Shown here: piece by piece, positions 9,596 to 20,602 of the stretch | Position numbering within the stretch: position 1 is the stretch's first letter | How the letters are laid out: each line of letters begins with the position of its first letter | Assembly: GCA_021495925.1 (NCBI GenBank) | Contig: JAKEKT010000043.1 | Location: 62,001 to 126,000, forward strand | Reading direction: 5' to 3' | Length of the DNA: 64,000 nt | DNA from: Diplodia intermedia | Taxonomy: Eukaryota; Ascomycota; Dothideomycetes; Botryosphaeriales; Botryosphaeriaceae | Notes under the pieces: model-generated | What the model saw: only the letters and a program-made list of their open reading frames with translations | What the model was told of the DNA's origin: nothing | The model's database searches: none | Translations under genes and position numbers: made by a program

Positions 9596-11251
9596 TCAGG
9601 GTGTGTTGCTCGCAAGACTTATCTATGCTCAAGTAGTCAGATCGAACCGAGGAGAGCTTGCCATGTATATGCCAACGCGGTAGTTGAAGCCGAAAGCCGA
9701 AAGTTGTTGGTACCAAGATAGTCATCCGGTCAGTCATCATGACAATGGAGAATTTTGGCAGGAAGATCTCCTCCAGACTATGTCGAGCAGCAAGACTAGA
9801 AGATGGTGATAGTACAGGTTTCCCAACGCTCAAGGATAACCACTGCCTGCACGCAAGTATTCGCCAGCACCTCGAGGGCTTGGAGCAAGAACAAGGCCGG
9901 ACACTGAAGAGCGGGCTGTTTGTTCATCGATATTTCTGCCAGCTCTCGACATTGTTGCCTTCAGGCACAACCCCTCTCAGCTAATCGCGGACGCACACGC
10001 AAATGCGGTTCTCGATCGCTCTTGCCTCGGCCCCCTTCCGCTTCATGTGCCAGCTCCTGCATCTCTCGCCTACGGCCAATCTCCCCATCGTGCAGATGAC
10101 TCTTGCTGAGGGCCCATTTTCTGCCCGGCGGCGGACACTGTAGCGCCTGGCGCCATGGCAGATTCGGCATGCGTCACTTACGTAGCCACCGGGCGGTTGC
10201 GTCAGTCTTGCCTGTGGCGCAGGCGAGAACTTGTAATTGCCTATTCGTAACGTCTGGCTGATGATGTGGTGTTCGCGTGGGATGCTTTTGGGATCGGCCC
10301 GACGGGAGCTAAGCAATTGCTTAAGCTTATCCGCCTTCCCCACCAAACAATATCGAGATTTCATCCGGAGCTGAGATCAACAGGCTTTGGGAAGAACACC
10401 CAAGGTTACTTGCTAAGAACCTATAGTATTTAAGAGGCCGCGGGCTGTAGAAGAGACGTCGTTTAGTCATAATACTCTCAAGGCAGCTAGCAAGGAATCG
10501 CATTGTTAAGATCGGAGACGAGGAAGGAAAGTACATATCAAATCTACAGGTACACTTTTCAGATGTCGGGCAAAAGCCTTTCATGCCAAGTAAATGGTAA
10601 AAGAGATAAACCAAGCATGGCATGAGTGTAAGCAAGCTAAGACCAAAAGAATGGTATTGTTGTCAGGAAGAATGCTAATTACAAAGAGAAAAAGAACGGG
10701 AGAAGTAAAAGGTCGGTTGGGTAGACCTATATACCCGCCGGCCCTGCAACATTGTTGTTCCTGCTCCTGCTAAATCGCCTGAGCCGCCGGATAGTTACCC
10801 GGCGGCCTTCTTCACCTGATCCCTGCTCAGAGTCCTGAGGGCCTGACTTGAGCACAACGCAAAACGTACAACTGCCGGGATTCCCCAATGGCCACCCACT
10901 TGAGTAGGTACAAATTGGCCGGTTCGCAGCTCAAGTTGAATTTTAACAAGGTTGGTCGCGTTCTCCGATGCGACGGAGATCTCGCCAATGTGCCCGATGA
11001 TGCGAAAAGCTCGGTACCAAAGAGTGCTCGCGATGAACGCTGGGTATGAACAAAGTGAAGGGCTTCGAGCATGGAATAAGCCCGTTCAAAGTGGGATGAG
11101 ACATGCGTTTGTGGTTCATCTGCGCCGTCGTACAGTGAAGCGTAAGCTGATTGGTCCCCCCACACAGCCTCGCTGCTGCCTGGAGCACGACGACGGAAAA
11201 GACGTGCCTAGCGCACCGCCAGACAACTCCACTCGAGCCTTTCCATCTACC
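9596..11251. other. Intergenic, 1.65 kb before the STAND gene
   Basis: No supportable gene. Bases about 10320-10720 are AT-richer and hold a TATTTAAGAGG string, but nothing coding. A 7-bp GC inverted repeat (10784-10805) is too small to call. The last part is the presumed STAND promoter and leader. Confidence 0.4.
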
Positions 11252-14200
11252 ATGGCCGACCCAATCGGCATTGCTTCTGGCATAGCCGGCCTCGTTACCG
11301 TAGCCTGGCAGATTGTCAACCTGAGCCACAGCTACATTTCCGACGTCAGGTCCGCCGACCGCTCACGCGCGCGCTTTGAGCAGGAGCTACTGGCCTTGAC
11401 CAGCGTTCTCCTGCAGGCCGAGGACGCGTGCCAGGAAGCCGAGTCGCTTGGTTTGGTGGCACAGCGCCCGACCGCGCTTTCTGCGAATGTCGTGTCCGAG
11501 TCGCACGTGCAGCTGCTCGACCTCCGCTCCGAGCTGCAGAAACACTCGTCGAGGCTCATCTGGCCGTTCAGAGAGAAGGAGCTGCGCAAGCATGTCGATG
11601 CTTTGCAGAGGCTCAATGCCATCTTTTCGGCGTTTGTGACGTCGAACGTGCTGTATGTGGCCACCTCTTCTTCGACATCCTGTGGCTGACAAGGCCAGGA
11701 CGACGACCACGGCTACACACCGCAAAGTTGAGGATCTGAACAAAGGTAGCTTTTATCTTCAGCGTGTTGTCGACCGACCCCATGGCTGACATTGGTGTAG
11801 AGAAAGAGCGGGAAACGCTAGTAGCATGGCTGCAAAGCCAGACGACCGCTTCTCAGTCCGTCCCCTTCCCACACCCTGGGACCGGCCAATGGCTCCTGGA
11901 CTGTGACGAGTATCGAGATTGGCGCGATGGCAAACCTTCGATTTTGTGGTGCTTCGGACCTCGTAAGTGAATGGGCGGATTTGCCGCAAAAGGCTCCGGC
12001 TGACAGGTATTAGCCGGTGTTGGAAAATCACTGTTAGCGTACGATCATCCACTCCGCATGCTGAGCTATTGTTGACACTCAGACGTATAGGTCACGCGTC
12101 ATTCGAGACCTTTCCGAGGATTCTTCTGCCTGCATCGTCTACTTCTTCTGCGATTTCTCCTCTCGGACACAGCAAAGCACCGCTGTCATTCTGCGAAGTA
12201 TTCTGCTGCAGCTAGCAGAACAGGGAGACTCTGCCGTGCTTTCTGAATTGAACAAGCAGCGCCAAAGCATAGGACGGAACTTCAGCACCGAAAGCCTGGC
12301 GCAGGCCCTCCACACGACCTGCTTGAACCACAAAAACATCTTCCTGGTTCTAGACGCCCCGGATGAATTGGAACATCCCAAGGAAATTGTTTCCCTTCTA
12401 CAGGCTTTCGCCGAAGCTGGCTGCAAAGTCTGTGTTACCAGCAGAGATATTCCCGAAGTTCGTGGACCTCTTTCAGCTGCCAAGCACATCCACATCAGAA
12501 ACGCAAGCCCGGAAGATCTGGCGACGTACATCAGATCGCGGTTCGCAGAGAGTGATTTCTGCGACGCTTTGGCTGCCATCAATGATATCGTTGATGCCGT
12601 TGTCCAAAGAGCTGATGGCATCTTCCTCCTCGCAAAATTGTTCCTGGACCAGTTGCTCGAACTGAGCACCTTGAAAAAGATCCGGAAGACGGTGAAGTCG
12701 CTGCCTGTGACAGTCAGTGAGGCGTTCCAGACCAGTCTCGAACGAATCGAAGCACAGCCAAAAGACAAAAGGGAATTGGCGCATCGACTCATTCGATGGA
12801 TCACACACTCTCACCGACGGCTCAAAGCCGCTGAAGTCATGCATGCCTTCGCCGTTGACGAGGACGAGGACGAGGATGAGATTGATCCGGAAAATTGCCC
12901 GCCTTTAACGATGCTCTTGAAGGTGTGTGCCGGCCTGGTCACCGAAAATTCGAAAGACGGTACCATTGGAATGGTTCACACCTCCGCCTACGAATTCTTC
13001 CGCAGCCACTACAGCAACGAATACGCATCCATCCAGGTAGACATTGCAAAGACGTCTTTGCTCTATCTCAGCAGTCAAGAGATGCGAGCCGGGGCGTGCG
13101 AGAATCTGGAAAGCCTTGACAAACGCCTACAAAAACTACCTTTTCTCCCATACGCTGCCCGATATTGGGGCAAGCATATCGAGATTCCAGACCTTGAAGA
13201 GCAGTTGACTAGCTCCATCATGACTCTCATAGACGACGAGGCCCTGCGCAGTAGCTCTTTCCAGGTCTTACAGAACCGTCACGGGCTGAAGAGCCCGGGT
13301 GTTGCCGAAGCGACGTTCGAAATGACGCCCAGAGACCAGCAACCTTTGCATATCGCAGCATACTGGGGTCTGGAGAAAACAGCAGCCGCCTTGCTTGCCC
13401 GCGGTGATGATCCGTCCGTTCCCGACTCCCAGGGCTGGACTCCTCTCCACTGGGCTGTTTCGAACGGCAACTCGGCCATCGTCAAAGTCCTGGTCGACGG
13501 TGGAGCACGCCTCGATGCGACGGATTCTCAAGGATGGACTCCGCTCTTCTGGACGGCATTCAATGATGACATCGCCATCCTGCACCAATTGCTGGAAAGC
13601 GGAGCGCAGCACCTTGTGCGTGACATCAGCGGATGGACGGCACTGAAGTACGCCATTTCGAGGCGGCACTTCGGCGTGGTGCAGGTCCTCGTCGAGCACT
13701 ACAAGCGCTGTTTGGCGCGGATGAGGCAGGACGAGGACAACCAAGCCAGGGAGCTGAGCTTCGAACAAGAGCGTGATTACGTCGAAGCCTCGATCGAAAT
13801 GGCTGCGGACATGAAGAACGACGAAGTCCCGAGCCTCCTTGAAAAACCTGACATGGCCGTTGAGGATTACGAAAAGCTCTGGTCCCTTGGACATTTCGAC
13901 CGGACGCTGCACAATATCTGGAGGCTGAGGGAGAAGGCAGAGATGATCAATGGTCCGGCACATTATCTCGAACGTTACTCGTGGAATCGACCACCGCCCG
14001 CAGACGACTGGAAGTCTCGACTTCTGCACGTTGCCATCAAGGCAGCACAACCGCTTGTCTTGCAGCTCCTGATAGAGCTCGGGGCGGACGTCAACTTTTA
14101 CGTGGGCGGTCGGACCCCGTTGCACACCGCATCGTTCAGGAAAGACCCTCGATTCGTGGAGATTCTTCTACAGCACGGAGCTGATGCATCGACGAGGGAC

Positions 14201-16102
14201 CATAGTGGCCTCACCGCACTCCATATGGCTGTAATGAACGGATTCGATGACACGGTAGCCATGTTGCTGAAGTGGAATTCTGATCCGAATGCAAGGTCAA
14301 CATCGAAAAGAGATCCCCGGACCGCGCGTGACTGGTCCGATGAGGGGAGACCATCTAAAGAGGATGGTGTCCAAAGGACCCCCTTGATGCTGGCATGTGG
14401 CCTGGTATCCTTGGATGATGAGTCCGAAAGCGCATTGGCATCGTCCAGGATAATCGAGCTACTGATAGCGAGCCATGCTGACGCCAATTTGAAGGATTAC
14501 GATGAGAAGTCATGCTTGCTCTACGCCATCAAGAGTGGTCATCCCAAAATCGTCAGGCAGTTGCTTGATGCCAGTGCGGATGTGAACTCCAAAGACAGAA
14601 GCGGGAGAAATGCTTTGCACTACGCTGCAAGATATGGAAACCTCGAAGTGGTCAAGATGGTGATCGACGCCGGCGCGGAAGCTACAATCGACAAGGTTGG
14701 AAGAAACGCCTTCCATCACTTGACTAGCAGGAACGACAAAAACCTCAAGGCGGAAGAAATCGAGGGAATCATCGACTTGTTGGCAGAGAAGTGTGGTCCG
14801 GGTGCCATGAGCGCAGACTGGAATGCGCCCCCAGGCCAGCCAATGAGGGAAAGGCCGAACTACCACTCCTACACAAGAAGCGATTACGTCTTCACGCCGC
14901 TTACTCTGGCATTGAAAGCCACGAGCTGGACACTCTTCGAAGCACTTGAGGATAGAGGTGCCGCATTCAACACCACTTTCCCGCTTGATCATCTGCTCTT
15001 CATGGCAGTTTATCAGCTGCAACCAAGGGCGACACGCTTTCTTCTCGATCGCGGTGCCTGGCTCTCCCCAGAGACGTACTCCGTCACCTACATGTTCAAC
15101 GAGAAAGACCTGTCCGATTTCCCAGAAAACCTTGCGCCCATTCTGGCCGACCTGCCAAGGCTCAAGGTGGACATCAACGCCGAGGACGAATACAACAAAA
15201 GAACCATGCTCCTCGAGACCGTGCGCAGCATCGACTCCGAGGCCGTCACGCAATCCTTCCTCGACGTGGGCGCCGACCCCTTCAAGACCGACAGCAAAGG
15301 GCTCGACGCATTCCTCCACGCCCTCCTCAGCCGCCACGACGAAGCCCTGCGCCGCCTCCTCCACCACGCCCACTCCCACCCCCGCGCGGGCCACTGGACA
15401 ACCCACCTCCGCCCCCCCGCCGCCTCCAACGAGGCCGCCACCCCTCCCGCCGCCTCCGTCTTCGCCCGCATCTGCGCCGCCCTCGCCCTCGACGGCACCC
15501 TAAACGCCCCCCGCGGCAGCGACGGCCAAACCCTCCTCCAGCACTTCGCCGCCCTCGGCGACCTGCCGCGGGTGCAGCAACTCCTCGCTTCCGGCGCCTC
15601 CCCCGAGATCGCCGACGCGCACGGGTGGCGCGCGCTGCACGTCGCGCTGCACCGCAACGCCACCGGCGTCGCCACCGCGCTGCTCGACGCCGGCGCCGAC
15701 CCGCACGCAGCGACGACGCATTGGCGCGACGGTTTCGTCAAGCCGTCCGGCCTGTACGCGGGCGACGCGTGGGCGGGCCGGCCGCTGCATCTGGCGGCTA
15801 TGTGCGGCGACGGGGAGGCGGTGGCGCTGTTGCTTGCGAAGGGCGTGGATGTCGATGCGGGGACGGGGGTGGTGGCGACGGGGTTTAATGCGGGGCATGG
15901 CCCGTCGGCGTTGCGGATCGCGTTGGATACGGGGACGTTTTATGGAAGGGTGGGGGCGGCGTTGGATGGGGGGAGGTTGCGTGTGGCGGAGATGCTGGTG
16001 GAGCACGGGGCGAGCACGGAGGGTGTTGCGGAGCATCTTGTTGATGGAGATATTTTGCGTTTTGGGAATTATCCGGCGTTGTGGAAGAGGCTGAGGAAGT
16101 AG
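11252..16102 (+). CDS. NACHT-ankyrin STAND (NLR-like) protein
   Basis: Five exons (11252-11652, 11699-11745, 11801-11962, 12014-12038, 12091-16102) give 1548 residues; all four introns are 46-55 bases and GT..AG. The start is chosen because MADPIGIASGIAGLV matches the N-terminal domain of fungal STAND proteins (PF17111-like). A linker ending in GTGQWLL precedes a NACHT-type NTPase: Walker A GPPGVGKSLLA (about 202-212, spread over a 25-base exon), Walker B LVLDAPDE (about 296) and a TSR sensor motif. From about residue 629 to the end run ankyrin repeats (LHIAAYWG, TPLHWAV, TALHMAV and others). Such proteins act as cytosolic receptors for non-self or heterokaryon signals, with nucleotide-driven oligomerisation. 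The effector output of this N-terminal domain is uncertain. The last 270 codons are far richer in G/C third bases than the rest. Confidence 0.85.
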
Positions 16103-17665
16103 GGCAGGCAGGCTTGTTGGAGGGTTGGGGCGTGGTTGGATGGGGTGGTGGCTTTGGGCGAATGGACGCTAGGACGGGTGTGCCTTCTCGAAACTACACT
16201 GAGCGGCGTGGAAGTCGGTTTTAACAAATCCGTTTTTTTCCTATTCTTAGTCCCTTACACCCGCCGTATTCGTCCTCATCCAACGAAGTCGATCCATACG
16301 TCTTGACACGAACTGTACAAATGAGCCTTCGTCCCGATATCCGTCATCGTTTTCGTCACTGCCATCGACTCCACGTGACCGTTTGCCCCGGAGCAATCTA
16401 TCAACGCGGGCCCGGATGTGGTAGTTTATATATGACAGCGATTGCGCTGCGTACGGCGAGTAAGGCGGGGGTGGGGGGAAGTTGGTGCCGTGGGAGTTCA
16501 GGGAGGCGGATGATGCGGCGTTGGTGGACACGCTTATGGGGGGAGCGGGGAGCGAGCAGCAGCAGGTGCAGAGGTTGTTTTTTGTGGATAATCCGCCGAG
16601 GTTGTGGCAGTGGTGTGGGGAGGATCGAAGAGGGAGGGAGGGAGGGAGGGAGGGAGGTCGACGGCCCCCCCGGGGCCAATCGGAGTGTGGGTGTGTGTTT
16701 GCGTTTAGACAGGCTGCAGATATGTATACTGGGGCTCCGGCACATGGGTGCTTAGCCAGGCCTGCTCCTTTGACTTTTTTTCTTGTATACTCAATCTGAC
16801 CTGAACTCCACACGCCATTCTCCCCACTTTCACTTCGTCTTTCCTTCCGTTCGACGCATTCAACGACGTTATGAACCCAAGCAACACTTCACGCTATAGG
16901 TCCGTTGCGTGCGTCTTTCTGCGGGTGCTCGTGGCTCCAAAAGAAAATGAGATCTTTGTGCTCGACTACTGCTCTCGTGAAGCCCTACTACTTCAGCACT
17001 ACGCGCCGCAACTCGTGCCACGCGGTCGGCGACGTCGAGGACGTCGCCACCGCACCATTCAGTCTCCCAGTAGCACCAGTAACCTGCCATAGACCACTCA
17101 TAAAAAACATAATCTCGAAACATGAATTCATCTATGGAATTTGTCTACTGTCATAGACTTCGTCAAGGGGTCGTAATCATAATCTCATGCCATCGCTTAC
17201 GCAGACCAAGCACCAAACCACCATCAAACATACACAATACCCGCCACGATCCACCTTGGGTCCATGCTTCGTGTTGAATAGACCTGTATGTCTCTTTCCC
17301 TGCATCCGCATGGAAAGTAAAGGAAGTTTCACCTTCCAAGATATTGAAACCCGAAAATGTCGCCAGAGTCATGTCCAGGTGCTGCCCCAAGAAGGAAGCA
17401 GAGCACGAAAGATTCGCTAGTCGTACACAAAATTGAGAAAGAGCAATGACCTTACGAAAGGGGAAAGAGGCAGCTGTGGAGCTTCGTAATGCCTGTCTTG
17501 AAGAAGTGCTCACCGCGCATCGCTATGCATGAGGTGTTGAAAGAAGAAGGCCCGACCAATTTTATAGGAAGTGAGAATATAGGAGAATAAACCGATCAAG
17601 AAGGAGAATCGTGGTCCGCTCAAGTTTTGTGCAGGGTAGGGGAGGAAATTGACATGAAGATGAGA
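16103..17665. other. Intergenic between convergent genes
   Basis: This holds the 3' flanks of the STAND gene and of the Arg/Pro-rich gene. A GGGA microsatellite lies at about 16630-16657. Open frames on both strands lack motifs or codon bias, and no gene is called. Confidence 0.45.
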
Positions 17666-19165
17666 TCAGGCGCTGCCATAGCCATCCATGGGAGCACTCC
17701 TCACAGCCCGACGGCGACCGTGAGACCTGCGGCCTGGCCTCGCTTGGTGGCGCTGCTTCAACGCTTCGGCTGTGTTGACGCCCTCTGAAGCAGCCTCAAC
17801 GATGACACCGGCATCTTCCTCTGGGACACCATAGGGGAAAGCTCGCCTATGGTCGTCAATGCCATCGTTCTGATTCGACAGCTCGCGGACGGGCTCGTGG
17901 AAAGGCTCGACCACGCTGCCCCGAAGGCTGTTGGTCATGCTGGTTGTAGAAGATCCAGCCCCGCTACGATAGGGAGTGCGATACGGCATGCGAGAATCTG
18001 GGTTCGTGGCAATACTATGGCGACGGTGACGGTCATGATGGCGAAGGCTATCTCCGACCTGACCACCGTATGCATTTGCACTGTGGATGCTTCCTTGGCG
18101 CGAAATGGGCTGTGAGCCATATCCATGAGGCGGTTGTACCGGGTAGTTCGGGCTGTAGTTGGGCTGGTAGGGAGAGCTATTCTGCGGCCGATACTGAGGC
18201 GGGGTGTGGCTGAACGGAGGAGTGTTTGTCGCCGATGGGAATCTGGCTCCGTAGGGCGAATGACCGTGAGATCCAGCAGTAGCATTCGGAATTGGAACGG
18301 CCTGGATGTTGCTGTGAGGAATGTACGGTCCAGATTGGAGGCCACGCGAGTCGACCGATGAAGCACGCGAAGAGCGAGATCCGTGTGGAGGCGGCGGGAA
18401 CTGGGTGCCGTAGTAACCAGCAGCCTGCGAATGTTAGTGATGCGTCTTTCAGATACCCTAGGGTTGAGTTACCGGTGGCTGGTTCGCAGCCGGAACCTGC
18501 GCGAGGGCCTGGGGATTTATCGGTGCAACCTGTCCGTTGGTGTATTCGGGAGTGTGCATCGCACCTGGAACATAGTCGGCCGGGTTGTAAGGCTTCGCGG
18601 CGTAGTGATTGTGAGCAGCGTTGTAGGGCTGCGGGTGAGCGTAGTTCTCGCCAGCCAGGTGAGCAGGCGGGAAGGTAGCAGAAACGTTCGGTTGAATCGG
18701 TGGAGGAGGGATGTGCAAGCCCTGCGTATGTCCTTGTGAAATGGACCTGTCTGCATATGGCGGCCCATCATGGTCTCCAGACCAGGAGCGATCCTTGTGG
18801 TGATGGTGGCGATGCTTGCGATCACGGTCACTGTCGCGGCCGCGGTCACGACCTCGACCGATGTCACTGTTGCGGCGGTTTCGGCGACGGCGCTCGTAGT
18901 CGGAGTCGTCTGTGTAGGAGTCCGAGGAGTAGTAGTCCGACTCGGTCAGCGAAGGCGAGCGCTGCCTGCGGCCGCGACCCTCGCTCTGGGCGCGGCGCTT
19001 TCCCCGCTTCTTGTCTTCCTTGCGGCGCCTCTTGGCCTCTTTCTCTTCTTGTGACCTGAAGTAGCCGCCGGGGATGGCGTCGAAGAGCTTGTCGGGGATG
19101 CGCTCTGCGCCGTACGATATCGCCTTCAGTGCCAGACCTGCCATTTTGGGATTGAAGTATGCCAA
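17666..19165 (-). CDS. Arg/Pro-rich protein of unknown function
   Basis: Two exons, 19165-18473 and 18424-17666, are joined over a 48-base GTAACT..GCAG intron, giving 483 residues. The N-terminus has a compact conserved-looking block (MAGLALKAISYGAE, then PDKLFDAIPGGYF); MAGLALKA at 19144 is an equally good start. Next comes a basic Lys/Arg-rich stretch, Asp/Tyr/Ser and RDRGRDSDRDRKHRHHHH low complexity, then a long Pro/Tyr/Asn/Gln-rich region and a basic C-terminus (RRSHGRRRAV). It is predicted mostly disordered and possibly nuclear or RNA-associated from the RD/RS-like runs. No enzyme or known domain is seen. Confidence 0.72.
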
Positions 19166-20602
19166 TGTGAAAGGTGGCGATGAAGACGGGCGGAGTGGTT
19201 TATATGATGATGCAAAGCCGGAGGTACGTCAGAGTGGTTGGTGATAGGCGCAAGGGATCTGGAGCTAGGCGGCTGGCGCGAGCGAGGGCGGAGGACAGCC
19301 CCTGCAACTAGCACAGGGACCCTGCAGAGTGTGGTCGGCAGAGCTGTCAGTCATGCGCTGCATACACGCAGATAGGTGGAAGAGTGAGGGGTGCAGAAGA
19401 ATCCAGCGAGTGGCAACGGGCGGCAGGCGAGGAAGATGGGGGAATGGATGCAGTCGGTGAAGGGATGTCGTGAGCAGGGCGCTCGGTGGAAGACCAGAGA
19501 AGCGGAAGCGGCGTTCGGGGCGTACGGGAACGCGCGGTCAGCAGGTGCTCACGATGGCCGTCGCGATGGGCTGGTGGTGGCATGGATCCGCAGAGCGCGA
19601 CCTATGACGTAGCGCGTGCCCGGGCTCTTCACCCAACCCACTGCCCGCCCTGCCGCTGCGCCGCCCCGCCACCCATCGGCGAGTCAGTACTGCCCGATGC
19701 AGGCCCGCGAGATGATGGCGACGCGGGCGATTCTCTGGGCATGGGGCGCTGGGCATGCGCGCGCCCGACAATCATCCCAGCTCTGCGTCAGGCACCTCTC
19801 CGCAAATCCTGGGATGGTCTCTGGGAAGGCGCGCATCAGCGATTGCTTTCCCCGCCGCTCGGGCCCACGGTCGCACCATGCACGCGCCGGAGACTTAACA
19901 GGTCGGTCCGTAATCATCCAGAACATCTCACCCGGCTTCCCTGGCCCTCCGCCAGCCCTGACTTCCTGCCAATCCCGAGCGGCCGCGTATCTGAAGCACA
20001 CACTAACGCATCACCCCATTGCCTGCTTGACTCTTGTCCGCGGGCGCTACTATAGCTCTCCTACAACAGCACGCGGGGCTGGCACGCTACGTAGTAACAG
20101 ACCACCTCGCACGAAGTCATTGACAGAAGGCCCGGTGCAGCCGCTGTTGTGCTCCTAAAAGGCGCAATTCCCAAATGACGACAGCGAGCGTGAGATAGCG
20201 GCGCATGCACCACTACTAGCACCCCTTCACCGGATCGCATGAGTAAGTAGCCGCAGCGCACAACTGTCATCCTGATTCTCGTGATACCAGTTTGCAAGGA
20301 TATTACTTTTGTGTCTACATGAGTTGTCAGATCCGACCTTCGCACTCGTCGTCAGCGAAAGCGCAATCCTGGCGCAACCTCTGTGGCCACATATGGAATG
20401 TGCTCGTCGCAGTCATGACCGCATCGCACAATCTTCCCAGAAACCTTTCAAAAATATACCCGCTTTTCTCGTACTTCTGGAAATCTTCCCAGCATTCACA
20501 CTCTCTGAAAGCAAATAACCACCTTTTTTCTTGAGTCTCTCTTGTCCAACTCCGCCATCTATCGCGCGGGATTTGATACCAACCACTGACCGGGCTTCTC
20601 GT
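19166..20602. other. Intergenic, 1.4 kb
   Basis: Upstream of the Arg/Pro-rich gene and downstream of the methyltransferase gene. GC-rich to about 20150, then more AT-rich. Overlapping open frames on both strands show no motif; nothing is called. Confidence 0.45.

Noticed and set aside
10320..10720. AT-richer block with a TATTTAAG string as a possible solo LTR
   Set aside because: No matching terminal dinucleotides, duplication or second copy could be found.
10784..10805. GC-rich inverted repeat with 7-bp stem
   Set aside because: Too short, with no T-run or known RNA element; likely chance in GC-rich DNA.
16630..16657. GGGA repeat as possible G-quadruplex or promoter
   Set aside because: A plain microsatellite between convergent genes; nothing ties it to a promoter.
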